The notes under the pieces are model-generated. The model did not search any database, was not told where the DNA came from, and worked only from the letters and a program-made list of their open reading frames with translations. Below, one piece after another: positions 22,040 to 33,160 of a DNA stretch of 64,000 bases (the first letter of the stretch is position 1; each line of letters starts with the position of its first letter). This DNA is from Leptidea sinapis (taxonomy: Eukaryota > Arthropoda > Insecta > Lepidoptera > Pieridae), in assembly GCF_905404315.1 (NCBI RefSeq), contig NC_066276.1:10868001-10932000 (forward strand), read 5' to 3'. The translations under genes and the position numbers were made by a program.

Positions 22040-22330
22040 ACGCTGGGCAGTCGGTTTGACGATTGCAGTAAGTGTTGATGCTCCTCGGAAGGATGCTGCT
22101 CCATCTTCCGTTCTATGTATCCCTTAGTCGACTCTTACGACACCCACGGGAGAAGATGGGGTGGTGCTATTTTGGTGCGATACCACATGCACACGTAATC
22201 CTGCGTCAAGATCGCCGGAATACGTTGGATAAGGGCATCGCAGGACCGATCGTCGTGGAGATCTTTGGGGGAGGCCTTTGTCCAGCAGTGGACATCTTCC
22301 AGCTGATGATGAAGATAATAACATTATTGA
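22040..22330 (+). repeat. Lepidopteran repeat fused to an RTE-type 3' end
   Basis: 22040-22190 contains CTTACGACACCCACGGGAG, part of a repeat I know from many lepidopteran sequences. 22200-22320 reads, in one frame, a W(R)SLGEAFVQQW-like ending (CTTTGTCCAGCAGTGGACAT), followed by a GATGAT-rich tail: the classic RTE-like 3' end. Confidence 0.7.
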
Positions 22331-23165
22331 TTATGCTGATAATCATACAATTGTTGTTATTATTAATGAAATTCGTAAAAAATGAAAGCAATATTGAAAA
22401 TCCAATCAATAAAAATGCATAAGCATAGCAGCTAAAAAAACACGGTATCAATAGGTTAACATAAATTAATAGCAAATCAATAAATATTATGAAAAGATAT
22501 GAACATGAATGAATATGAATATGAATAGCGCCACGCTGCATTAATATAATATTGTATGCTATACAATTTGCTGAAAACAAGGGATAGTTTGAGATTTTTG
22601 CAACCTATTAAAGATTTACATAGAGGAGGAAATTTCCAAAACAAGTCCTGTTCCCCATAGGAGTGATGATTCAGCTGAATTAGGGTGCTTTGGCTTGGAC
22701 AAGCCTCGCCTACCTTGGTCTAGTTCCTGCATTGGACTAGTAAATTTTATTGTTATTACAATAAATTATTGAAAAATTATTAAATATGAAAATTAAGAAA
22801 TAAAAAATAACAAGCCGACATTATTGTTTCTCAATTTTTCAATTAGTTATGTAATAGTTATAAAAAAATATTGTTTTCAATTTTTTTTGTAAAGAGTTAA
22901 TAGTTTATTTGAATTCATTAATTTATTTATGTATAATAATCTTTATCACCATCGATATGCAACTCCAACTAAGATGACACCTAATTTATGAATATTTTGT
23001 CGAGACTGCTGGAAAAACGTACCAATAAGAACTTGTTGACTAGACCTTATTACAATTAATTATGCGCAAATCATATTTCATTACATCTTGTGTTTCACAT
23101 GCATCAGAGATACACCATACTGATACTTTCCAAGAGTGAAATGTATCTCTATTTAAGCTTCAGCC
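22331..23165. other. Intergenic
   Basis: AT-rich spacer before the tRNA gene. No feature recognised. Confidence 0.45.
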
Positions 23166-23170
23166 TTCAA

Positions 23171-23241
23171 GCATCGGTGGTTCAGTGGTAGAATGCTCGC
23201 CTGCCACGCGGGCGGCCCGGGTTCGATTCCCGGCCGACGCA
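23171..23241 (+). tRNA. tRNA-Gly (anticodon GCC)
   Basis: A 71-nt cloverleaf ending in discriminator A. The D arm TGGTTCAGTGG contains the A box; the anticodon loop is CTGCCAC with GCC at 23203-23205; the T arm has the B box GGTTCGATTCC. A T6 run at about 23250 fits a pol III terminator. It decodes GGC/GGU glycine codons in the cytosol. One oddity: acceptor position 3-70 is A-C rather than the usual A-U, from a C at 23238. Otherwise the gene is the standard animal sequence and probably functional. Confidence 0.95.
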
Positions 23242-23255
23242 GCTCGATTTTTTAC

Positions 23256-23985
23256 TGCATTTTTAGGAGACTTTAGTTAAAATTAAAATTGTTTTTTGAA
23301 TTTGTCGTTTTTTTTTGCTTTAAACTTTATTAATTATAACTTTTAGTAAAAAATAGAAAGATATCAATTAAGCTTTTAATATTTGTGTATATTTATATTT
23401 TATTCAAATTTTATCTATGGAGAATAAAACATAATAGCACGCTTAAAAATATATCAAAATGTTTTATTACGCATGAAGATAAATGACGCCAAAGACGTAC
23501 CATATCTCTCGGCTTAAAAATACCATGTCGTGAGATTTTATTCAACCCTCTCCCCCATCCTCCAATCTTACGTGAGATTTTTCAAAATGTGGGTTTCTTA
23601 CGTAAACGCGTTGGATTGTTATTGTAAAATGAAAAACAATGTTTCGTGCTTTTACTTACGACTAGTTAAGACTAGTAATCAATATTGCCGAGAGTTATAA
23701 GTGTAATAATATTTAACAATATATAGAATACTTGAATCGTAACTATTATTTATTACTTATTTTTTGTTCCAATCAGAAGAAAATTGCGTGATATTTGCCG
23801 AGACTACCCTTTAGCATCTCACGTAATTTATGGACGCCCCCAATAGTGTTGTTATAAGTGTCTGTTTTGTGGGCGACAAACAACTCACTACTAAAACTTC
23901 TCAATTATCATTTCTTTATGTATGCGGAGATATTAAGTGTATATCTGTTTTAATGTGAGCTCAACAGAAGGTCCAAGATGATCAT
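23256..23985. other. Intergenic
   Basis: AT-rich, no supported feature. Confidence 0.45.
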
Positions 23986-24270
23986 TTACGTATGGGATTC
24001 GTGTCGAGTCGCAAAGCGAGCCATTTTGTTTCTGGCGATGTGACCGTAAAAATCAAAGATCCTACGGGGGCATATAGTCGCTAGTCTTGCGGTGACCCAC
24101 ACGTTATTTAGGACAGTAACCTCTGTGCAGTGCACAGTCCAGGGTATGCGAAACATTTTCCGCCAGCACCACATTTCAAATGCATCAATGCGTGCATGGT
24201 CAGTACTATACTTCAAATAATTACTAAGCAATTTCTTTTGAGCATAAAACATCCAGAATCGTGATCCGTT
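23986..24270 (-). pseudogene. RTE-type polymerase C-terminal fragment
   Basis: The minus strand reads ARIDAFEMWCWRKMFRIPW, then TEVTVLNNVWVTARLATICP and a DFYGHIAR segment. The EMWCWR-RIPW / ILxxFGH pattern is the region after the palm in insect RTE-like elements. About 90 codons, no start or end of its own. Confidence 0.8.
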
Positions 24271-26931
24271 TATCGCAAAGTTGTCTCTCGCGTCGTTTGA
24301 TTATCATTTCCTATTCGTAACGTCCTAAGATACTCCCAGTATAATCTGAGATGACAGACGCGTGTGAATAAACAGCACACAGAGACTATCAATTAAAATA
24401 ATAAGCCATCTGCTGTCAGATATCATAATTCTCCATTTCTCCAGCATTGGGACACGTTTCGCCAATTTGTACTAGTTCAAAACTTTGGTGAAACTTTGCT
24501 GGAACTTTCTATGATTGCTGTTATTTGATCGATTTCAAATTGCCGGTGAGCGCTTAACAATTTAAGGAAACTACCAATCTGTCGTTATGATCTTCAAACT
24601 TGAGTATTCGCCGTTTTAATCATCTTTTGATAATTGCCTGTACAGTAAGGAAAATGTTAGAGTGAAAACTGGGGGAACCCTACCAGGAAACAAGGCCGCG
24701 ATTACGAGACCGGAATTGAGCATGAATGCGTATAAATTTAAAATTTAAAAAGTATTCACGTGTTTCGGCTGTCTGTTTTTATACCTATAAGATAATACGA
24801 AACTAAATCTGTGGTAATTAATTATTAAGCAAAAGGCTTAAAGAATGATTACTTCTTACTTATTAAAATGACATTACCAACTTTTATTTAATGAAAGAAA
24901 TAAATTATCATAACGTATACTTTGCTATCAATGTAATTCAGGCACGTGATATACTCAAACACACCAATGTGTAATATTACAACAATTTTAGTTCTCGCTA
25001 TATTTACTTGAAATATGATCTTTTCAAATATTATAACATTTGAAATTAGAATTAGAAACTTAATCTTTTAGAGGTTCAAGGAACCCTAGACATAATTATT
25101 TAATGTTACTTTAAATTTATTCTACATTTAAAATTCTTCACCTTTAAATCTGTAAGGCTTTCCTAACTGAAAGGTTATTCACAGAATGTTTTATTGTAAA
25201 TAAATATTGAGTTTTCAATAAGGCTTTGCCTGTTCAATAAAGTAATCTGCCAAACATGACTTAAAAATAAATAGAATATAAATATTTTTTTTAGGAGGAG
25301 TAAATAGTACCGAAGTATATAAAAATGTATTGAACTCTAGCATGAATTAAGCTAAGCTACATAGCATGCGTCTCATGTGGGGTACCACTACAAAACTAAA
25401 ATATCACCTTCAATAGTCTCTCCTTAAAAACAGACTAAGTAGTTTATCGAATTAGAAACAGCTTAAGAAAGATTTTGAAGGTTAAAATTAGTCTAAATAA
25501 GGTGTACTTGTTTGAAGTTTTTGATGTTAACTTAAGGTATAACTCCAACTCTTCATGTTGGTTACACGAAGAGTTGTTACTAACTTTCTAACAAACACAA
25601 TCGCTCACCTTTGCAAAGGCACACAAAATCAAAGACCTTGTAGAGTTAGTCATATGTGACTTTGCAATAACCATACTATTGAATAAGTTTATAATCCAAT
25701 GAGGTTTGACTAACTCGGTTATTGCATTGGCGCAAAATACGCGTAAATTTAAAACTACACCGGTTCCGTTTTGTTGTTTTATATTATTCTTGTTATTGAT
25801 TTTGATTGGAGGATCACTTACTTCATTCTGTATCAGATAAATAATTTAAGTAATTTTTTTTAGTTATGTTAATTTGTTTAAAGGAATTATTACTTTAATA
25901 TATTTACTGTCTCATAATCTGTTTAATCATACCCAAAATCAAGGATTACCTATTACATAAATTATAGCAGCTAAGAGAATTTGAACTTGCTTAGTCATAT
26001 TTATAAGTTATATTTATTCGTGTTTAGGTCTTTTAAAATATTTCCACTGTGTTCATTTAATTTATAGCATAAGTTGTTGTTGAGTTGTGGCGTATTATTA
26101 AGTGTTATTAGCATTAGTTGTTAACCTTTGTGGTTTTTTTAGATGCTAATTTGACCTAGTTTTATATCGGTATATGTAATATGATAAATAAATAAAAAAA
26201 AAGTGACGCTCTCCTTTTCTACATTATTGTCGAAATAATATATTATTACTTATTATTGATATAATATAACAAATATTTTTTCCATTATGTATTTATCTTT
26301 ATTGAAAAAAAAAATCTACGTAACATTAACACGTAACTTACTAGTAATGTTTTATGAAATTTTACCACGTCTTTTAGATACAACTTGACATCTGTATATT
26401 TTACAACCGCAGTACTAACTACGTCCCATTCCTATTCTTCTGTATATATATATATATGACGAGGAAAGAACCTCTGTATTGTTTTTAAAAGGTGTGACGT
26501 CATTACTGTTGACATCACGTGTTTTCAATTCGTGTTATATTTGCGCCGATATATATTATACGCACTCACTTTAAATCGCCTGCGTTTTATAACACCAGTG
26601 CACAAAGCACACGTGTCACGTATGAGGTGCTCTACAATTCACTTACCCGGACACTGTGTGCATATCCCAGCGGGAAGCGGAACGTGATATTAGCAGTCGC
26701 ATTTAGCACCCCAACTCTACTGAAACTTATTTAAGAGTACTATTGGCTCTTTATATACCTCTCACACGTACAATGATATGGCGGACATGTTTTGACCACT
26801 TGCGCAAGTAAATTCAGTTGTATAGGTGTTAATTCATTTTAATAAAAACAGACATATTTTTTAATTATTCAAAGACGTTAATTATGGCTTCCTTCTTAAT
26901 TAAACAAATAAAAAAAAAATAGATGTTAAAC
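24271..26931. other. Long AT-rich intergenic region
   Basis: No gene supported. A retroposon-like A-rich tail (AAATAAATAAAAAAAAA) is at about 26186-26202 and a short TA run at about 26444-26457. A GC-richer segment (26480-26735) contains a 71-codon frame without recognisable domains and a TGACGTCA octamer near 26498. Confidence 0.45.
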
Positions 26932-27148
26932 TTTTTTTAATGAAAACACGAGATGAGCATCACGTTCAGCTGATGGTAATTGATACGCCCTGCCCATTAA
27001 AATGCAGTGCCGATCAGGATTAAAACTGCACTCGTCACCTTGAGACATAAGATGTTAAATCTTGCTTTTCCCTAAATTGCGGCCCTTGCCCAGCAATTTC
27101 TCTAAATTGCTGGGCCATAGCCAGAGGGCTACGGCGCCTTTCAGACGT
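26932..27148 (+). repeat. SINE-like 300 bp repeat, copy 2 (internally deleted)
   Basis: Retains the T-rich left end, ACGTTCAGCTGATGGTAATT, the CACCTTGAGACATAA block and the CTACGGCGCC block; the right third is missing. Confidence 0.75.
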
Positions 27149-27149
27149 A

Positions 27150-27349
27150 TACCAAAGTGGATGATAAATTTACGAATAACTCAATATCGCGCCAACCGAT
27201 TTCGATGATTCTTTTTTTATTGGATAGGTATATCCTATCCTACCTTCAAAGATAGTTTGGTGAGAGTGGTTAGGTTCTGATTACGGAATCCATGATTGAA
27301 TTGTTAGTTAGTGTACTTCAAATTCACTAAAAATCATAAAAAAAAAAAG
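27150..27349 (-). repeat. Composite repeat block, reverse of 8720-9150
   Basis: Reverse complement of sequence flanking TIR element copy 1, e.g. CGATTTCGATGATTCTTTTT and the GTTAGTTAGTGTACTTCAA block, so the repeat unit is larger than the TIR element itself. Confidence 0.6.
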
Positions 27350-28144
27350 TAACAAAATAACAGCCTACTTCAAAAACACTATTTCAAAACAATAGATATA
27401 ATATGCACTAAAAAGTATAAAAATAATTGCACATTTTTATACAATCTAATTAATTAATCTATGTAGTCGGTATGGAGTCGGTGTCATCCAAGATAGGTTT
27501 GTAACTACAGACATAGGTGAGATGTGCTTGAGTTGTGAGGAGGCGAGAGGCGAGAGCGGGTCGCGGCGGAAGGACACCGATTACAGTAAGGGTGCTATCT
27601 GTGGCAGAAATTCTGTCTGTAATCAAATTGCAAACCTCTTATTTAGACAAATTATTATTAGTCGATTCCAAATTAGCATTAATCGTAACTCGAATTAGAT
27701 TAATTAGTTAATGGAACCTTTTATAAACCAAAAAATATTTAACAATAGTAGTTACTCAATGGGTCACCAAGGGGCTGCTGAAAATCAGTGCTGTGTTGGT
27801 ATTATAGCAACGTAGCATGACGCTGAGTCAGCTCCTTTTAATAACAATAACTGCTACACAGTACTTTTAAATTAAGATAATTCCTATAATATTATACATA
27901 TACTTGTTTTTTTTCGTCATTTGTATTATTTTTATGTTATTAGTTCTTAATTTTTTTTTACCTCTGTAAGTTCTTTTTTACTTTTATTATTTTGTGTGGT
28001 TTGTGTCTGCTATTAATAAAGTTTTCATTCATTCATTCATAATTAGATTGCATAAAAATACGAAATTATTTTTATACTTTTTAGTGCATATTATATCTAT
28101 TTTTTTTATAAGTGTTTTTGAATTCGGTTGTTTTTTTTTTGTTA
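27350..28144. mobile_element. TIR element, copy 2, interrupted by an insertion
   Basis: Ends match copy 1 (8308-8700) as inverted repeats, left near 27350 and right GGTTGTTTTTTTTTTGTTA near 28143. Its GC-rich centre (27530-27580, GAGGCGAGAGGCGAGAGCG) is the reverse complement of the centre in copy 1. Between about 27650 and 28042 lies extra sequence ending in an ATTC-repeat tail (28028-28040), consistent with a retroposon inserted into the element. Confidence 0.68.
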
Positions 28145-28560
28145 ACTTTTTTTTTAGTCTTAATTTGTTTTGCAAAAATCAATATCGTAAACTATAATTC
28201 GCTACGAAAAGCATTTAGCTATTCTTACACTATCGTTAATTCATCTTGACATAATGAGTTCAAGAAATATAACGTAGTATTTACATAACTGTTATTATTT
28301 TACTTATAAGAGCCTTATCCAATAAGCTAGTGCAGGTTGACTTGGACGCGATAAGTTTGTTTAATGCCTAGCGTGACGTCACGAACCACAGTCAATGACT
28401 TTATTCCTCTAACAACGTAATAATACAACAGATGACAAGCTTTATGATTTAACTTTGTTTTTATGTACTGCTTGTTACTAAAAATAGAAACAGGTTTTTA
28501 ACTTAGTGTAGCTACTCTGTACGTTAAACCTTTTTCAATCGAATTTATACTGAAAATGAC

Positions 28561-28811
28561 TATATAACTTTTATACAAATGATTTAAGTATTCTTTAGTG
28601 TTCATTCCGCCAATATTTGTTTTTAAAACAATTCGACACGTGTTTCGCCTCAACACGTCCTGAGGATGCCTCGTGTAGAGGCGAAACACGTGTCGAATTG
28701 TTTTCAAAACAAATATTGGCAGAATTACCACTAAAGAAAACTTAAATCATTTGTATAATTATGGATTTCCGCAAAGGAACGCCTAATTCGATAAATTTTT
28801 ATATAACTTTT
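28561..28811 (+). mobile_element. Palindromic Penelope-like insertion with 12 bp TSD
   Basis: Flanked by TATATAACTTTT at 28561-28572 and 28800-28811. The 227 bp insert is almost a palindrome: its left half (to about 28650) is the reverse complement of its right half, both being the PLE 3' terminal region. The right half has an intact CTGAGGA (28660-28666), GAAAC (28683-28687) and GTC (28692-28694) arrangement. Confidence 0.85.
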
Positions 28812-29127
28812 CCTAACCGGTTTCCCTTGATTCAATTATTATAAAAATAGTTGAAAAGACAATGGTTGAAATTTAAAATGAACATCTATTCCTGTCTTAT
28901 CGACGAAAGATGAAAATATATAAATTAACATAAATCTTATTTTGCAAATTGAAAAATGGAATAATTTTATCAAATTAATGTATTGTCATCGATCTTCGAT
29001 AAATCTACGAAGTTTGAAAGAAATCTGGCCGTTTAAAGTGGGTCGAAATCGCGCCCAAATGAGTCTGTTACAAACAAACAGATACAGGTGAACCTAATAA
29101 AAAGCGTGTTATAAGTATAGGAATACT

Positions 29128-29440
29128 AGCTGACCCGAGAGACTGTTCTATACAAAATAAATAAAATACTTATAAATAATATTAAGAATTAATTCGTAAA
29201 ATATGCTTCCTATTGTTATAACGAAATTGTATCACAGCAAAACTGTCCAACCGTGCGTCAATAAATTCTCTCACAGAAAATATGTCCATACAAAACAAAT
29301 ATTGAAAATTAAAATAATCATGGGTCCCAAATCGAAATAAAAACTATCCTACCTTTCAAGTTGGACTAAACTGCATTCCATGAAGTGATCCCCATTTAAA
29401 ATCTGTTTATTAGTTTAGGAGTTCACTGGAAAAAAACATC
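29128..29440 (+). repeat. CTAGCTGACCCG-type dispersed repeat
   Basis: Begins ACTAGCTGACCCG, as at 63850, and ends in a GTTTAGGAGTTCACTGG-like motif. Related units are at 37570-37910 and 53255-53503. Non-coding; class unknown. Confidence 0.55.
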
Positions 29441-29833
29441 AGGACACTGGATTTATATATATTATAAATTTTATGTATTATTTATGGTTCAAACCTTAAA
29501 GAATTCTATTTAATATACTCCTATAGCTTCTGATTAAAGTTTATAAACTTACAATTGATATCCAAAACCCCTACTAAAATATTCAAAATATCCAAGAGAT
29601 AATAAATAATTTATTTCCGCGTTATGACTCTCTACAGCTCTATATAAAATCTTTATTACAATTTATGCACATCACATCGGGAGGGCGCTAAAAATTCAAT
29701 TCCAATGTTTTGAAGATGCTTGCCCGGATGTATGTTTTATAGGACATTTCTTCTCGTCGCCCCACTAAGGCACTGTTCATGAACACACGGATTAGGATTA
29801 GCGTTCTATAAATTTATACTTTACTATTATAAA

Positions 29834-30076
29834 AAAAATATATTATGAAAATTTATTGAATTAGGCGTTACTTTGCGGAAATCCATAATTATACAAATGA
29901 TTTAAAATAATATCAATCCAAAATCTGGCACGAGTCTCGTGCCAGATTTTGGCGAGACAACACGCTCTGAGGATGCCTCGTGTAGAGGCGAAACACGTGT
30001 CGAATTGATTGAAAGACAAATATTGGCGGAATTAACACTAAAGAAAACTTAAATCATTTGTATAAAAATATATTAT
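29834..30076 (+). mobile_element. Short Penelope-like insertion with 13 bp TSD
   Basis: Flanked by AAAAATATATTAT at 29834-29846 and 30064-30076. The insert starts with the inverted PLE tail, then an inverted piece CCAAAATCTGGCACGAG meeting its own complement, then the normal PLE 3' terminal region with CTGAGGA (29967-29973), GAAAC and GTC (29999-30001). Confidence 0.84.
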
Positions 30077-30582
30077 AATAGATAGAATGGCGTAATAATA
30101 GAATGGCAAAAATGAAAAATCTAGTGAAATTTTTCTCACAAAATAACATAATATGTATTAATATCAGCATGATAATCAAAAGATAAAAATAAAACTAAGC
30201 AAAGCATGCTTAACTAATTTATAAAATAAATAAGTAATATAATAGAGAAAAGTGTGTGTGTGTACTTATGTATGCACGCAAGAAGTTATACTTCTTTGGC
30301 GTAACAAATCAAAAATCCTTAAAATTAGTTATTGCTCCTGCTATTCTACGTTTGTAGAAAGTACAATTTTGTACAAATCTTGCAAAGATGGCTTTGACAA
30401 TTAATTATTAAATAACGAATACGGTGGTATGGGCTTGAACCCTTGGCCTGTCCTAATAATGGACGAAGAAACCAAAAAAAAATAACGAATATCGCAAACG
30501 TCAGAAAATTTTAGCATCTTTAAATTTTACTCTCATAATTGTTTATTACGCACCTAAAGATGTATATCTTCAAAAACCCTTT
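30077..30582. other. Intergenic
   Basis: AT-rich; a short GT run at 30253-30264. Nothing else. Confidence 0.45.
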
Positions 30583-30672
30583 GTCAGGTGTGGGGTTCAA
30601 ACCCACTCTACATCTCTGGAACCAGAGCTTCGGTCCTTAATCGGGCGCCTTAGACTACCCGTCCAAACTGAA
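30583..30672 (-). pseudogene. tRNA-Leu-like pseudogene or tRNA-derived SINE head
   Basis: The minus strand resembles tRNA-Leu: TTCAGTTTGG at the 5' side, GTCTAAGGCGCCCGATTAAG across D arm and anticodon region (possible anticodon TAA), and GGGTTTGAACCCC for the T arm with acceptor strand ACCTGAC. The D arm and the 1-72 and 6-67 pairs are damaged and the anticodon region carries extra bases. A T5 run follows. It is not likely to yield a functional tRNA. Confidence 0.5.
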
Positions 30673-30848
30673 AGCAGTAGTGAGGCGGAAGAGCGGTTTA
30701 ATAATCAATAGGTACTTAAAAAAAATTATTCCTGGATAAACTGTGGCTATTTCGAAATATATCTATAACTGTTATAAAATAAATAACTAATATTATTAAT
30801 ATAATTATCCTTATTCCTACTAGTCCTACTAATATTATAAATGTGAAA

Positions 30849-30890
30849 GTTCAAACATACATCCAGACATGTATGGATGTATGTTTGAAC
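30849..30890. repeat. Perfect 17 bp hairpin
   Basis: GTTCAAACATACATCCA (30849-30865) and its exact complement (30874-30890) with an 8-base loop, inside the left arm of the large inverted repeat. The corresponding right-arm sequence has lost the symmetry. Confidence 0.8.
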
Positions 30891-31794
30891 TTCTTTAACG
30901 CAAAAAGTACTGAATAGATTTTGATGAAATATTACAATAATGTAGCTTACATACCAGAATAACACATAGGCTATTATAATGTTTAAAACTATAGTGTGAA
31001 TTATACAAAATATAAAAGAAGTGTGAAGTATAAATCTGCAATCTGCAAGATATTCATGCTTGCTCCTGAAAATCACAGGAGTTACAAATATACTTAATAA
31101 TGTTTAATTAAAATGTTTATCTTAAATAATCCAACATAAAAGTGAACCATAAATATAATAAAAATTATTCATTTATTTCTAACGCACATTTGATAGTAAG
31201 TGCTTTTATCGCAAACGAAGATTGTATTGTTTTTTAAGGGTGTGACGTCACAATTGTCAACTTGCTGGTGATCACTCATAATTTGATCATCGAAAGAAAA
31301 CTGCAAGAGTATTTGACCACCTTCGTATATTCTACAGAAAAAGTTGATATGTGAAAGTAAAAGTAAAAGTGTATTTATGGTTCACTTTTATGTTGGATTG
31401 TTTAAGATAAACATTTTCATTAAACATTATTATGTAACTCCTGTCATTTTTGAGGAGCAAGCATGAATATCTTGCAGATTGCAGATTTATTTTCTAGTTA
31501 CTTCACACTTCTTTTATATTTTGTATAATTCACACTATAGTTTTAAAAATTATAGCCTATGTGTTATTCTGGTGTGTAAGCTACATTATTGTAAAGTTTC
31601 ATCAAAATCTATTCAGTAGTTTTTGAGTTAAAGAAGTTCAAACATACATACATATATCCATACATACGAACTTTCACATTTATAATATTATAAGAACTAG
31701 TAGGACTAGTAGGAAGTAGGATAATTATATTAATAATATTATTTATTTATTTTATTACAGTTATAGATAGATTTCGAAACAACCACAGTTTATC

Positions 31795-32263
31795 ATAACA
31801 TATATTATAACACTAGAAATAAGGGATTGCTTGTAAGTAATTCTAGTAGGCTTCATAAGATACATAATAGCTTTAAGGGTAAACGTATACACTTCTACAA
31901 TAAAGTCCCAGCCACTGTTCAGCCATTATCTATAAATAAATTTGAATGTTTTATAAAAAAATAGCTCTGTCGTAAATCCTATTACTCCACTGCTGAATAT
32001 CTAAATGATTGGACAGCCTGGGACTAGACTGTGATTATTTTATAGCGATAGAAATGACTGTACAATATTGTATATTTTTATTGAAAAGAGCGCAAAAAAA
32101 AGAATGCTGGGAGAGTTTCTTGCGCCACTTCCTCTCTCTCAGAGCGCCATTTGTTTCCGAAGCGGTAGTAGTATCTAGTAGTATAAGAAATGACATCAAA
32201 AATAATTCTAAAGGAATCAATTTTGAGAAAATAAATGCCTTTTATGCCTTAATGCCTTTTATC
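31795..32263 (+). pseudogene. Non-LTR RT C-terminal fragment inserted in the inverted repeat
   Basis: The plus strand contains NTRNKGLL, a HKIHNSFKGK-like stretch and SINKFECFIKK followed by the 3' UTR with GAATGCTGGGAGAGTTTCTT. Closely similar to 39020-39475. It interrupts the right arm, so it arrived after the inverted structure formed. Confidence 0.72.
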
Positions 32264-32550
32264 TAGGAATCAATTTTTTTAAGTACCTATTGATTATTAA
32301 ACCGCTCTTCCGCCTCTCTTTAAACACGGTCTACGGTATGATGTTTCTGGCGCTCTAAATGTCTTGTATGGCGGAGAATTTACATATATCCCAACATCAA
32401 TAAAATGACGAATTGTCCCCCATCCCCAGTTGTCTGTATTAAATATTTGTTATCTCCGTGTCTGTTTCAAGTCAATCACCTTAGCTTTATCTTGTGTTCA
32501 TTAGTGTATGAATAACGGATATCTTTAAGCATGTACTCTTAGATCATTTT

Positions 32551-32753
32551 CGGCCGTTTTCAATAACCTATTTATCCTTAGTCTGACTTACTAGACGAAG
32601 ACAAATCTATCCTTTTACGCTTACTTACATTTCAATAACCTATTGACAGATAGTATTGGACTATAACTATGGATAGATAAGATCTTGTCATTAAACGGTG
32701 ACAGCAATGTATCCGAAAGTTAACCTATTGGTTGATAGGTTATTGAAAACGGC
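32551..32753. mobile_element. MITE with CCGTTTTCAATAACCTAT ends, copy 1
   Basis: The ends CCGTTTTCAATAACCTAT and ATAGGTTATTGAAAACGG are inverted repeats; internal landmarks include GACAAATCTATCCTTTTACG. No coding sequence. A second copy, reversed inside, is at 34159-34626. Confidence 0.75.
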
Positions 32754-33160
32754 AGTTATACGTCTAGATAGACTCTGATAGCTGTGAAAACATCGAAAAA
32801 AATTGACTTTAGAGTTATCCTCTAATTTAAGCAATGCACGCACTTTAACACAAAGTGTTAATATGTAAATCGCGAGTGTAAGACGTAGCTGGTCACGCAC
32901 ATTTATGTATTAATCCTGGCCTGTTTTTATCGGTTGTTAACAGCAAGAGACTTTATCTAGATGTATAAATTATATAAGCATGTACTGCTTACAGATACTA
33001 TAAGAACTAAATAAATGTATTTTGCTGTAGGTTTCAGCCTAAATGTCTCTGAATTTCTTTTTCAAATCAAATAAATATCACTTTATTCATTTTTATTCCT
33101 TAGAATTTAGTTCATTGTAAAACATGTGTTTTCTCACTCTCCACATCTGTCTATATTTTA

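Larger units (their letters stand above)
30682..32316. repeat. Large inverted repeat, arms about 420-470 bp
   Basis: The left arm (30682-31155) is the imperfect reverse complement of the right arm (31372-31794 plus 32264-32316). The centre (31156-31371) is single-copy, with a TGACGTCA octamer. The right arm is split at about 31795 by a retroelement 3' fragment. A partial third copy of the arm sequence begins at about 63950. No open frame of note. It may be a large TIR element without coding capacity or two opposed insertions of one repeat. Confidence 0.8.

Noticed and set aside
22206..22580. 124-codon minus-strand frame
   Set aside because: It runs antisense through the RTE 3' end and low-complexity AT sequence.
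26519..26734. 71-codon frame in a GC-richer patch
   Set aside because: Short, no motif, and the patch may simply be repeat-derived.
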